DNA from: Marine Group III euryarchaeote CG-Epi1
Lineage (GTDB): Archaea; Thermoplasmatota; Poseidoniia; MGIII; CG-Epi1
Direction: 5' to 3'
Length of the DNA stretch: 64,000 nt
Assembly (NCBI GenBank): GCA_001875345.1
Contig: MIZA01000001.1
Location: forward strand, 67,340 to 131,339
Shown: piece after piece, positions 44,139-55,641 of the stretch
Position numbering within the stretch: the first letter of the stretch is position 1
Layout: every line of letters begins with the position of its first letter
Notes under the pieces: model-generated
What the model saw: the letters and a program-made list of their open reading frames with translations, nothing else
The model's database searches: none
What the model was told of the DNA's origin: nothing
Position numbers and translations under genes: made by a program

Positions 44139-46160
44139 ATGAGCTACGTTAGGAATTTAATTCTATTCGCAACTTTCATTTTTATTGGTATTTCTGCCTC
44201 CAATGCTTCTGCAGATGCTGATGATTTTAACTTAGATTATGATGATCCGGCAAATGGAGAGTCTAATGTTGACCCTGAAAATATTATCGAAATGAAAGTA
44301 CAAATCGAAAATGTAGTAAATCAGCCTATGTCTTTTGAAATGAAAATTTTAAATGATGACGATTTACAAAGTTCAGGTATAGATGTATGGTGGAGCCATA
44401 ATGGAGATGATACTTTAACTTCAAAATCTGACACTATACCTAAAGTAGATGTTTCTGATAATTCCGTAAAAAATGGAATAACAGTCTCAGTTGAAGCTAC
44501 TGAAAATGCCGTTTATGGTGATTATCAAATTGAGTTAAGATGTAAAGACAAAGATTCGAATGAATTAGAAGAACTAAGTTTATCTTTAACAGTCAATGAA
44601 AAAGCTGCTGTTTCACTTCAATTAACTGAAGGTGGAGATGCATTAGGATCCGTAGATATCGATAATCAAACCACTTACGAAATACAAGTTAATAATGATG
44701 GAAATAAGCTAGATACTTTCTCACTGAGTGTAAATGGAAATGACTGGGAAACGGAATTTGAAGATTCTGAAGTTACCATTGAAGCTTTCACAAGCCAAAT
44801 CATAATTCTAACTATTACGACTGATGATGATGTTAATTTTGGAGATGACGATAGTGTAACTATAACTGCAGTTTCTCAGAATGATCCTAGTATAGATGAT
44901 GACCTTAGTTTAACCACTCAAGTAAGAGTGAAATATGGTTTATTGTTTGATACTGCATCAAGCTCTAACAGCGTCAGCGGGGAGCCTGGAGCAACGGTTT
45001 CTTTTAATTTTAATCTTGTAAACAAATGGTCTGAAAGTATAAACTACGAGGTCAAGAAGAAAGATTGGTATCGAGGTACTGAAGGAAATCGACCTGAAGG
45101 CTGGAGTGATTCTACAGGTACTGGAACGCTCGATGGATTTCAAGAAACTAATTCGGCAAGATTCTCAGTTACTATTTCATCAGGTGCAGATGCTGGCGAA
45201 GTTGTCACAATTATTGTAGAAGCAATAGCAAGTGATGACCAAGGAAAAGGGGAATCTGTTGTGATGGAAGTAGAGGTACGTGTTGAAGGCGACTATAACG
45301 TACAATTGCTAATGCCCGGCTCAAATGAAATTAGCGTAAATGCTGAACAACTTGTGCCTATTTCATCTTATATCAAGGTTAAGAATCTTGCTAAGGTCAA
45401 CGATTTGATTTATGTAACTGCTGAATGGGAACTTGGCGGAAATGATTGGACTTTGGAGACGCCTCAGCCTATTAGCTTAGCTTCAAATGCTGAAAAATCA
45501 CTTTTTATAAGTGTTAAAGCTCCAAAAGCTGATGCTGGTGGCCAAGCTACATTGAAAATACGTGTTGAATCTGGAGGAGATAGCTCAAAGTACGATGAAC
45601 AAAACATAATTTTTAGAGTTAATACTGCCCAAGATTCAAGTGGACCTCAAACCGAAGAATTGGGAGAAGAAAGTGACTTTCCAGTCGATCCCATTTGGAT
45701 TGTTTCTATTGTTTTAATAATTGGCCTTGGAAGCTCAGCTGCATTTATGCTAAACCAGAGATCTAAAGGTGCATTCGGAGGTTCAGGAGAAAAAACCGAA
45801 GACTTTAGTGATGAATGGGCTGGAATGGAAGGTGCAGCAGCACCTCCAATGACACCCGCTCAAACCCCTCCTGCTGCAGCTCCACCAGTTACACCTCCTC
45901 CACAACCTCAAGCCCCTCCTGCCGCAGCTCCTCCACCTCCTCCACAACCTCAAGCTCCTCCTGCCGCAGCTCCTCCACCTCCTCAACCGGAAGTGCCTCC
46001 TGCTGCAGCTCCAGCTGCTCCTACCGTTCTAACTATCACTGTACCAGAAGGAGTAATGGCCGGCCAGCAAATCCAAATTAAGGCTCCAACTGGTCAATTA
46101 GTTAACGTTAAAGTTCCTGAAGGATGTGGTCCTGGATCACAATTTAAGATTCAAATTTAA
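44139..46160 (+). CDS. membrane-anchored secreted protein with Pro-rich tail and PEG module
   Basis: 673 residues. A signal peptide (about residues 1-26, LILFATFIFIGISASNASA) leads into acidic beta-sandwich-type repeats resembling NEW3/CARDB domains, with recurring phrases such as NQTTYEIQVNNDGNKLDTFSLSV. A single membrane segment at about 520-540 (IWIVSIVLIIGLGSSAAFML) is followed by a basic stop (NQRSKG), then EWAGMEG, three Pro/Ala/Gln-rich 14-residue units, and a small C-terminal module with two copies of VPEG..xxGxx.xI. By the positive-inside rule the tail is cytoplasmic. Composition suggests a cell-envelope protein; no enzyme motif is visible. Confidence 0.75.
   Translation: MSYVRNLILFATFIFIGISASNASADADDFNLDYDDPANGESNVDPENIIEMKVQIENVVNQPMSFEMKILNDDDLQSSGIDVWWSHNGDDTLTSKSDTIPKVDVSDNSVKNGITVSVEATENAVYGDYQIELRCKDKDSNELEELSLSLTVNEKAAVSLQLTEGGDALGSVDIDNQTTYEIQVNNDGNKLDTFSLSVNGNDWETEFEDSEVTIEAFTSQIIILTITTDDDVNFGDDDSVTITAVSQNDPSIDDDLSLTTQVRVKYGLLFDTASSSNSVSGEPGATVSFNFNLVNKWSESINYEVKKKDWYRGTEGNRPEGWSDSTGTGTLDGFQETNSARFSVTISSGADAGEVVTIIVEAIASDDQGKGESVVMEVEVRVEGDYNVQLLMPGSNEISVNAEQLVPISSYIKVKNLAKVNDLIYVTAEWELGGNDWTLETPQPISLASNAEKSLFISVKAPKADAGGQATLKIRVESGGDSSKYDEQNIIFRVNTAQDSSGPQTEELGEESDFPVDPIWIVSIVLIIGLGSSAAFMLNQRSKGAFGGSGEKTEDFSDEWAGMEGAAAPPMTPAQTPPAAAPPVTPPPQPQAPPAAAPPPPPQPQAPPAAAPPPPQPEVPPAAAPAAPTVLTITVPEGVMAGQQIQIKAPTGQLVNVKVPEGCGPGSQFKIQI
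45894..46019 (+). repeat. 42-bp Pro/Ala/Gln-encoding tandem repeat
   Basis: Two near-identical 42-base units (cacaacctcaag begins at 45901 and 45943) plus degenerate flanking copies encode QPQAPPAAAPPPPP-type units of 14 residues. It forms the linker between the membrane anchor and the C-terminal module. Confidence 0.75.
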
Positions 46161-46236
46161 GCAGGCGTGGTCTAGTCTGGTATGACTAGGGGTTTCCAAC
46201 CCCTCAACCTGGGTTCAAATCCCGGCGCCTGCACCA
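46161..46236 (+). tRNA. tRNA-Gly (anticodon TCC)
   Basis: Acceptor stem GCAGGCG/CGCCTGC, D arm GTC..GAC, anticodon stem AGGGG/CCCCT with loop TTTCCAA (anticodon TCC), T arm CTGGG-TTCAAAT-CCCGG, discriminator A and encoded CCA at 46234-46236. No intron. It starts at the first base after the stop of the secreted-protein gene, so it may be processed from a shared transcript. Confidence 0.96.
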
Positions 46237-46254
46237 CCTCCTTTGCACAATTCA

Positions 46255-46263
46255 TTTATAATA
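46255..46263 (+). promoter_or_regulatory. TATA-like box of the first PKD lipoprotein gene
   Basis: TTTATAATA centred about 24 bases before the ATG at 46282. It supports that ATG over the one at 46243, which lies upstream of the box. Confidence 0.5.
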
Positions 46264-46281
46264 GGCATTAAATTTAGTAAT

Positions 46282-47340
46282 ATGAAATACATTTCATTAA
46301 TAATTACAGGTTTAATGATTTCTTCGGGATGTCTGGACTTTTTAGATGAGGAAACTACAAACGGACCACCCGTTGCTGTAGCTGGCTTTGTTGGTAACGG
46401 ACCTTTTGAACCTGATGAAATTATTACCTTCACTGGAAAAGACAGTAGTGACCCCGATGGAGATACTCTTGAATTTTATTGGGATTTTAACAGTAATGAT
46501 GGAAACGATGAAAGTGTTAGGGGAGACATCTCAAATAATGGGAAAATAACTCACTCCTATACATCTGAAGGAACCTATACCGTAACATTGACAGTAACTG
46601 ATGGAGAAAACACAAATTCAGCAACTGTAAAAGTTAAAGTTGAGAAGGAAAGTAGTGAAATTCGTGCTATCGTAACTACTGAAGATGAGTTAAACTCTGA
46701 AGTAGACAACTCTGGAAAAATAGAATATTCTTTTTCAGCATCTGAATCTATCTCAGAAAGTAGAATTACAAAATATGAATGGGATTTTTCATACGATTCT
46801 AGCGAAGGATTTCAGGTAGATGGAGAATCTAATGAGGCTGAAATTTCATTTGAATTTAATTCAGGAATATATACGGTCAAAGTTCGAATAACTAATGAAA
46901 TGGGAGAAACAGATGAAGCTAGCTATTCTGATGATGTTGAATTAAAAATCAATTATAAATATACAGATACAAGAAATATTGATTCTGGAAATCAAGAACA
47001 TTTACTACAGGTATATGGTATTCCTGCAAGGTACATTAAAGCTACACTAGAATATGAAAGTAATTCAGTTCACACTAAAGATTTAGATTTATATATTTAC
47101 AATCACAGCCAGCAGAGAAATCCTGATGATGGGGATAGTGAATATGTGGCAGTAAATGATACACATGATAACGGAAATATAGAACAAATAAATTACATAG
47201 AATTGGATTACTATAATAGTACAGATAGGGCTTGGTTTGATGAAATACACGAACTTGGTGAATGGGGAGTAGTTGTAGATCATGAAAGAACTGGAAGCAA
47301 TGAATATACAGTAAAAATTGAAGTAATATATTGGGAATAA
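46282..47340 (+). CDS. PKD-domain lipoprotein
   Basis: Secreted lipoprotein of 352 residues from the chosen ATG. The signal peptide MKYISLIITGLMISSGC ends in a lipobox with the anchoring cysteine at residue 17. A PKD domain follows, recognisable by FTGKDSSDPDGDTLEFYWDF and HSYTSEGTYTVTLTVTDGE, then a second diverged PKD-like domain (ITKYEWDF...GIYTVKVRIT) and a C-terminal domain with DLDLYIYN that looks like a pre-peptidase C-terminal (PPC) fold. Role is probably extracellular binding or adhesion; no catalytic motif is seen. An upstream ATG at 46243 would bury the signal peptide. Confidence 0.82.
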   Translation: MKYISLIITGLMISSGCLDFLDEETTNGPPVAVAGFVGNGPFEPDEIITFTGKDSSDPDGDTLEFYWDFNSNDGNDESVRGDISNNGKITHSYTSEGTYTVTLTVTDGENTNSATVKVKVEKESSEIRAIVTTEDELNSEVDNSGKIEYSFSASESISESRITKYEWDFSYDSSEGFQVDGESNEAEISFEFNSGIYTVKVRITNEMGETDEASYSDDVELKINYKYTDTRNIDSGNQEHLLQVYGIPARYIKATLEYESNSVHTKDLDLYIYNHSQQRNPDDGDSEYVAVNDTHDNGNIEQINYIELDYYNSTDRAWFDEIHELGEWGVVVDHERTGSNEYTVKIEVIYWE

Positions 47341-47613
47341 GTGTTTGAACTAGTAAAGCCTTGCCAAAATTGTAAATCTTATATTCTTAAACCAAAGAAT
47401 AAATCAACTTTTGAACTAGATGAAATTGTAAAAAAAATAGAAAACTTTTCGTTTGAAATTTTAGCTTTCACGGGCTCTATGCTCTCTTTAAAAAAAGATT
47501 GTAAAATAAACATTTATGCTTCTGGTAAAATAGCAATTATAACTAAAGACTTAAATCAAGTTAAGGAGTTAGCCTCTGACCTAGAAAATGTTTTAAACAT
47601 TAAAAAAAAATAA
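47341..47613 (+). CDS. small protein of unknown function with N-terminal CxxC
   Basis: 90 residues starting at a GTG immediately after the lipoprotein stop. It begins FELVKPCQNCKSY, one CxxC pair, and later has KINIYASGKIAIITKDL followed by a helix, an alternation seen in small alpha/beta proteins such as half of a TBP-like domain. No family is recognised with confidence. It is directly followed by the glycosyltransferase gene, suggesting one transcript. The lysine-rich end (NIKKK) is compatible with nucleic-acid binding, but this is weak. Confidence 0.6.
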   Translation: MFELVKPCQNCKSYILKPKNKSTFELDEIVKKIENFSFEILAFTGSMLSLKKDCKINIYASGKIAIITKDLNQVKELASDLENVLNIKKK

Positions 47614-47616
47614 TTG

Positions 47617-48636
47617 GTGATAAAATTGGAAAGTATACCCTTTGTATCTATAGTAATTCCTACAACAGGTAATGTGAAATTCATCAAGGGTCTAGTTGAA
47701 AGTGTTAGCAAATTAGATTACCCAAAAGACAAATTTGAATTAATTTTAATTGGGGATGAAGAAACCGAATTATTGAGTCTGAATTCCAAAAGGGCTAAAG
47801 AATACGGAATAAAGACTACCGTAAAATATGAACCCTTCGCAGCAGGTAAAAAACGCAACATTGGGGTAGAATTGGCCAAAGGAGAGATTATCGCATTTAC
47901 GGATGATGATACAATTCTAAAAGAAGATTGGATAAGTAACGCGGTTAGACATCTAAACGACAACAATGAATACGTAGGTGTTGGAGGGCCTAATTTTACA
48001 CCTAGAGAAGGGCTACCTTTCGCTAAGGCTGTAGGTAGAATCTTCGGTTCAAAATTTCTTTTTTCATTTAGATATACTATTGGACATGCAAAACCAAAAG
48101 AAATCGAACATAATCCTACTTGTAATTATATTATAAAAAAAGAAGTATTCAAAACTGTCCAATTTCATGATACTCTATGGCCCGGAGAAGATGCTGAATT
48201 TGATATTCGACTCATAAAAAATGGATTTAAAATTCTATATGCACCGGATGTTATTGTATGGCATCATAGAAGATCTAGACCTATTCCATTTCTAAAACAG
48301 ATGTTCAATTATGGTAAAACTCGAGCTCAAGTAACAAGGATGCATCCTGACAGCTTTGATATTCGATATTTTGCATTCATTAGTGCTTTTATTTTCTTGA
48401 TGGCTTTATATTCTATTTCACTATCTGAAATTGAATTGCCTGTAATAGGAAAATTAGATTTAATGATACCTATAATCCTAAATTTAGCATATTTCACTGT
48501 TATTAGCATTGCTGGTATTCTAGTGGGCATTCAAACTGGTAAAGTAAAACAAGGCCTTTATGCACCATTAGTTTTATTCATACAACATTTTGGATTTTCA
48601 ATCGGTTTACTTTATGGATTCATCAGAAAACCATAA
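47617..48636 (+). CDS. family 2 glycosyltransferase with membrane C-terminus
   Basis: Transfers a sugar from a nucleotide donor, probably onto lipid or protein at the membrane. The GT-A domain shows FVSIVIPTTGNVKFIKGLVESV, KRNIGVELAKGEIIAFTDDDTIL (the metal-binding DDD), and WPGEDAEFDIRLIKNGF (the ED catalytic motif). About three hydrophobic segments follow residue 250. Start is GTG at 47617, or TTG at 47614 one codon earlier. The 3' end overlaps the aIF2-beta start region by about 23 bases. Confidence 0.9.
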   Translation: MIKLESIPFVSIVIPTTGNVKFIKGLVESVSKLDYPKDKFELILIGDEETELLSLNSKRAKEYGIKTTVKYEPFAAGKKRNIGVELAKGEIIAFTDDDTILKEDWISNAVRHLNDNNEYVGVGGPNFTPREGLPFAKAVGRIFGSKFLFSFRYTIGHAKPKEIEHNPTCNYIIKKEVFKTVQFHDTLWPGEDAEFDIRLIKNGFKILYAPDVIVWHHRRSRPIPFLKQMFNYGKTRAQVTRMHPDSFDIRYFAFISAFIFLMALYSISLSEIELPVIGKLDLMIPIILNLAYFTVISIAGILVGIQTGKVKQGLYAPLVLFIQHFGFSIGLLYGFIRKP

Positions 48637-49093
48637 GGAAAGTTTTTACAAGGGCTCGATTTGGGATGATGTGGATTTAGACTACGAAAAACTATTGGAA
48701 AGGGCAAGAGAAGGCTTGGAAGATGTAATGGAAAACTCTGAAAGATTTACTCCGCCTGTCCCTGAAGTATTACACGAAGGAAGTAAAAAAACAATAATAC
48801 GTAACTTTACAGAAATTCTGGACATTTTGAGAAGAGAAGAAAATCATTTGTATAAATTTCTACTACAGGAACTAGGAACTGCAGGATCTATTGACAATAG
48901 AAGATTAGTCCTCCAGGGTAGAGTTCCTGAAAAGAAAATCAAAGAACGCGTTAAATTGTACATAGACACTTTTGTTATTTGCCAAGAATGCAACAGACCT
49001 GATACGGATTTTATTAAAAGAGGTAGAACCTTATTTTTAGATTGTCAAGCATGTGGAGGAAAGAGACCAATAAGAACTAAACTTATTGCTTGA
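48614..49093 (+). CDS. translation initiation factor 2 subunit beta (aIF2-beta)
   Basis: Part of the heterotrimer that delivers initiator tRNA to the ribosome. Family features are the N-terminal helix, the central VPEVLHEGSKKTIIRNFTEI and HLYKFLLQELGTAGSID, and the C-terminal zinc ribbon formed by CQECNRPDTDF and CQACGGKRP. I take the ATG at 48614 (159 aa); an ATG at 48590 would add eight residues that overlap the glycosyltransferase more deeply and are not family-like. Confidence 0.95.
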   Translation: MDSSENHKESFYKGSIWDDVDLDYEKLLERAREGLEDVMENSERFTPPVPEVLHEGSKKTIIRNFTEILDILRREENHLYKFLLQELGTAGSIDNRRLVLQGRVPEKKIKERVKLYIDTFVICQECNRPDTDFIKRGRTLFLDCQACGGKRPIRTKLIA

Positions 49094-49120
49094 TAATTGA
49101 AAATATCTTACGTTAAAAAT

Positions 49121-50665
49121 ATGAAAAAAATTCAAAATATCTGTATTGCTCTAGCTATTGTAGCCATATGCTTTAGTGGATGTCTTGGAGAGAATGAAGA
49201 TTCTGATAAAAATACTGCACCTGAGGCATTAATTATGATGCCTAGACAGGCTGACATTGTTGAAGCTGGAAAACCTTTCACTATAGACGGGTCCGCTTCT
49301 AAAGATGCAGACGGAGATGAATTACAATACAAATGGACACTTTCTGGACTAGGGAGCCCTATTGATTTGAGTAATAAAGTATCTGACACAGTTATCATAG
49401 ATAACGCTGGAAAAGATTTGGTACTAACTTTGCTTGTTCAAGACCCAGGAGGATTAACTAGTCAAGATATAGTTGTAATTACTGTAGAACCTGGCAATAG
49501 ACCCCCTACTGCGATAATTACAACCCCAACTAATGGAGGTGCCTATTCCGAAGGAAACGAAATTGTATTCAGCGGATTGGCAAGTAGTGACCCTGATAAT
49601 GATTTCTTGACTTATACGTGGGATCTATCGGAAGCTGGGGGACCAAGCTATACTGCATCAAAGCAGAGCAAATTTTCATTAGACTTGAGTGAAGGTCAAT
49701 ACTCGATTAGTTTAACCGTGGAAGATCCTGATGGAGAAAGCAGTACAGCTACTCACTCGTTCACTGTTACTAATTTACCGCCAGTATCAAAGATTACAAG
49801 TGACGTAAATTCCCTATTTGTGGGTGAAAACATACAACTTTCTGGAGAGGACTCGTATGATCCTGAGGGCGGAGCCTTAGATTTTCTTTGGAATTTTGGT
49901 GATAATAAAACCTCATCACTTAAATCTCCAGAATATAGTTGGAATTCTCCAGGAACGTTTACAGTATCACTTACCGTTGAAGATGGTGAGGGACAGGAAA
50001 CTACCTCAACAAAAGATATTGAGGTTAAATCCTTAGGGCCTGTTGCCAGCTTTACTTTTTCATCTGGTGAAAAGATAAGAACCGATGATAATGTAACACT
50101 GGATGCGAGCGATTCATCAGCGCTTGGAGCTCCAATCAAAGAATACAAGTGGAACTTTGGCAATGGAGATGAATTAACTACAAATGAATCTAGTGCTGAA
50201 TATTCATGGAATTTAGGAGGATACTACAATGTAACTCTTACAGTAATTGATGATGATGGAGAAACTGGAGAAGTTACTAAAATGTTGCAAGTAGTTCCAG
50301 AGGATTATGTGGATGAAGGGCAAGGAAATGAGCTAGTTGATGGAAATGAGGATACAGTGAGTTACAATCTACCAGTTCAAATTTTTGTTTCATCTCTACA
50401 GATAGAGTTCACAGATATAGGGTGTGTAGGATTAGGTGGAGCTCTAAGCTACGTTATTACACTTCAAGATTCAGACGGAAATCAAATAGCTGAAGAAAAT
50501 GGAAATGTAGCTTGTGGGGAAAGTGCAAGTTGGAACGAAATTATATCCAATGATGATAATTCAATGGTTCTAGGAGATTACCAAGTTGCTATAGAGCTAA
50601 CTAACGGAGGAACTCCAGTTCAAGCAAACTGGAATTACCGTTTTGAAATAATTTATAATTTTTAA
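49121..50665 (+). CDS. PKD-repeat lipoprotein
   Basis: 514-residue secreted lipoprotein. MKKIQNICIALAIVAICFSGC is a lipoprotein signal ending at the lipobox cysteine, residue 21. Four PKD-type domains follow in tandem, each starting with a DGSASKD- or SGLASSDP-like turn and containing W(D/N)(L/F)G and YxVxLTVxDxxG strands (for example YSWNSPGTFTVSLTVEDGEG). The last about 120 residues form a different beta-rich domain. Start chosen at the ATG at 49121 because it puts the signal peptide first; a TTG at 49097 is in frame upstream. Likely envelope adhesion or polymer binding. Confidence 0.83.
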   Translation: MKKIQNICIALAIVAICFSGCLGENEDSDKNTAPEALIMMPRQADIVEAGKPFTIDGSASKDADGDELQYKWTLSGLGSPIDLSNKVSDTVIIDNAGKDLVLTLLVQDPGGLTSQDIVVITVEPGNRPPTAIITTPTNGGAYSEGNEIVFSGLASSDPDNDFLTYTWDLSEAGGPSYTASKQSKFSLDLSEGQYSISLTVEDPDGESSTATHSFTVTNLPPVSKITSDVNSLFVGENIQLSGEDSYDPEGGALDFLWNFGDNKTSSLKSPEYSWNSPGTFTVSLTVEDGEGQETTSTKDIEVKSLGPVASFTFSSGEKIRTDDNVTLDASDSSALGAPIKEYKWNFGNGDELTTNESSAEYSWNLGGYYNVTLTVIDDDGETGEVTKMLQVVPEDYVDEGQGNELVDGNEDTVSYNLPVQIFVSSLQIEFTDIGCVGLGGALSYVITLQDSDGNQIAEENGNVACGESASWNEIISNDDNSMVLGDYQVAIELTNGGTPVQANWNYRFEIIYNF

Positions 50666-51348
50666 ACCTTAATTGAAAAAGATACTGTACTATTATTTAT
50701 AGAAAGTAAATCTTTGAGCCTAACTATTTTTGGATTAAGAGAGGAAAGTTTTGATTTCATACCGTCAACATGTCCTTCTCCTACTATTGCGACTATTCGA
50801 CTATCATGATTATTCCTCAATATTTTAACCAAATTCTTTGACATATAAGTATCTCTTCTGTCTATTAAATGAGATTTAATAGAAGGATAATTGACTGAAA
50901 ACTCCCTTAATTCTTTAGTAAAATCACCTGATACCATACTGTCTCCAAAATTTGTATCACTTCTACCTACGAAAGAAAAAATAATATCTTTAATTATTCT
51001 CCACAATTCAATCCAAGGCATATTTTTCCAAGCGTCTCTTATTGTGGCTAATATCGGTTTATCTATCAATTTTATATCTGCACCTAAAGTTCTTGCAATC
51101 TTACCTGCAACAAGCATTTCCGAACCTGGGGAACTACCGAAAGACTCACCTAAATGCTTCTGGATTCGAGATAAAATCCTCAAAAAAAAAGGACCTCCTG
51201 AACTTTGAGAATTAGTTTGTAAAGCTATCCACCTTTCCCGGTCTAATTCCAAAGCAATACAGGTCGGACTAAAGTCTCTTATGTATACTTCAAGAGGTGA
51301 TGATAAATCTATTACATGGGCAGTTCCGATTATCATTAATGAAGACAT
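50662..51348 (-). CDS. TraB/PrgY-family protein
   Basis: About 228 residues of the TraB family, membrane-associated or peptidase-like proteins of unclear role. The defining features are IIGTAHV at the N-terminus, CIALELDRERWIAL, RRDTYMSKNLVKIL and AIVGEGHVDGM. The C-terminal membrane segments of longer PrgY proteins are absent. I take ATG 51348 (MSSLMIIG), which lies 29 bases from the shared TATA-like box; an ATG at 51360 is four codons upstream. The 3' end overlaps the convergent lipoprotein gene by four bases. Confidence 0.8.
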   Translation of the reverse strand: MSSLMIIGTAHVIDLSSPLEVYIRDFSPTCIALELDRERWIALQTNSQSSGGPFFLRILSRIQKHLGESFGSSPGSEMLVAGKIARTLGADIKLIDKPILATIRDAWKNMPWIELWRIIKDIIFSFVGRSDTNFGDSMVSGDFTKELREFSVNYPSIKSHLIDRRDTYMSKNLVKILRNNHDSRIVAIVGEGHVDGMKSKLSSLNPKIVRLKDLLSINNSTVSFSIKV

Positions 51349-51372
51349 AATTAGTGTCAATTATGTAGAGAC

Positions 51373-51382
51373 ATATTAAATA
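51373..51382. promoter_or_regulatory. shared TATA-like box (traB-like gene / zinc ribbon gene)
   Basis: ATATTAAATA lies between divergent genes, centred about 26 bases before the ATG at 51403 and about 29 bases from the ATG at 51348 on the other strand. Confidence 0.45.
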
Positions 51383-51402
51383 ACAATGCTCATTAGTAAT
51401 TT

Positions 51403-51603
51403 ATGTTCAGTTCAAAGGAAGATCCTGATGCACCTTCGAAATGTCCCTACTGCAATAAAGATATTGGAGTAGACGGTAATACTTACAGATTTCAAGTCGT
51501 AGATTTTACTGCTGAAACCTCAGGAAATCAGAGAAATGCGGGAAGAGTTATTGCAGTATCTTGTTCAAATTGCAAAAAAGTCTTAGGATTTGTGAATCAA
51601 TAA
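51403..51603 (+). CDS. small zinc-ribbon protein
   Basis: 66 residues with two CxxC pairs (CPYCNK near residue 14 and CSNCKK near residue 54) separated by a beta-rich stretch, the layout of a zinc ribbon. Such mini proteins are common in archaea and usually uncharacterised. It has its own TATA-like box and converges on the UbiA gene with a two-base gap. Confidence 0.75.
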   Translation: MFSSKEDPDAPSKCPYCNKDIGVDGNTYRFQVVDFTAETSGNQRNAGRVIAVSCSNCKKVLGFVNQ

Positions 51604-51605
51604 AA

Positions 51606-52517
51606 TTATCTCAAAAATATAATTAAAAACATCAAAGTTGCTGCGGCTTCAAAAGTTGCCAGAATTATGGAACCCTTTGCAACTGTATTGTATGTAGGCT
51701 GAGGGGAAATTGGCAAATAGATGTAATGAACTAAGATTTCTAGTATTAAGAGCCACCCAGTCCAGATGAATAATTCATAGTTCCAAGGGAAAATTTCAAA
51801 GTAGCCTGAAAATAATAGAAGAAATACTCCACAAATTGTAAAGAACCACGATAATTTCATAGTAAACTCTGCACCAAATTTAGTTGCAAATGTTTCTATT
51901 CCGAAACTTCTGTCAAACTCCACATCAATTGCCATAGTTGGACAGTAAAGTGCTAAAAGATAACAAATAGTAGATAAGAAAAAAAGTCTTGGAAAATCAA
52001 GAAGAGGCTGCTCTATTGACCATGCAGCTAAAGGAATTAGAAAACCTAAACTGATTCCGTTACTCAGCAAGTCTAAGCCAGGTCGGGACTTAAATCTAAA
52101 AGGTTCCATATTATAAACAAAAGATATAGCAGTTAAACCCAATATGCAATATACAAACTCTAAGTTGTACCTTAATGATAATAATACGCAAGATATTTGC
52201 AAAAACCAGAACAAAATCCAAGATTGCTTTAAACTAACTGTACCACGAACAAGTAAACTAAATTCTTTTCGAGGATTTTTCTTATCTAAGTCAATATCAC
52301 AAATATGATTCAAAACAAAAGTGGAAGAAGTAAGTAGAGCTATTATCAGAAATCCATAAAATAAATCAAAACTGTATAATTCTCTAGAAGAAATTACATA
52401 ACCAATGAAAAAAGGAGTAAAACCAACCATCCAAAACTCAAACCCAATGAATCTTAGCCAAGTAAGTCTTGTAAATATTTTATTATTAATTAGACGTTCA
52501 AAAGTTAAATTTGCCAT
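51606..52517 (-). CDS. UbiA-family prenyltransferase
   Basis: Integral membrane prenyltransferase of 303 residues with about nine membrane segments. The first aspartate-rich motif is NHICDIDLDKKNPRK, the second is AIDVEFDRSFGIETFATKFG, which together bind the Mg-diphosphate of the prenyl donor. In archaea relatives make digeranylgeranylglyceryl phosphate, menaquinone or carotenoid derivatives such as C50 lycopene elongation; the sequence alone does not separate these, though the pattern is closer to the chlorophyll-synthase/lycopene-elongase side. Confidence 0.88.
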   Translation of the reverse strand: MANLTFERLINNKIFTRLTWLRFIGFEFWMVGFTPFFIGYVISSRELYSFDLFYGFLIIALLTSSTFVLNHICDIDLDKKNPRKEFSLLVRGTVSLKQSWILFWFLQISCVLLSLRYNLEFVYCILGLTAISFVYNMEPFRFKSRPGLDLLSNGISLGFLIPLAAWSIEQPLLDFPRLFFLSTICYLLALYCPTMAIDVEFDRSFGIETFATKFGAEFTMKLSWFFTICGVFLLLFSGYFEIFPWNYELFIWTGWLLILEILVHYIYLPISPQPTYNTVAKGSIILATFEAAATLMFLIIFLR

Positions 52518-52574
52518 TTTTGTATATTTGTGTTAGGAGCCCAACCTTAATATCTTTAGGCTGTATAATAAAAT

Positions 52575-55604
<3,030 letters not shown>

Positions 55605-55641
55605 TTAAGTGTACCTCACAAATACTCAATATATTTGCAAT

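Noticed and set aside
45894-46019. Direct repeats that could suggest a CRISPR-like array.
   Set aside because: The units are coding, in frame, 42 bases with no unique spacers, and lie inside an open reading frame.
45783-46081. Arg/Trp-rich minus-strand and Ser-rich plus-strand frames over the Pro-rich region.
   Set aside because: These are alternative-frame readings of the Pro/Ala/Gln repeat in the envelope protein gene; low complexity, no start signals.
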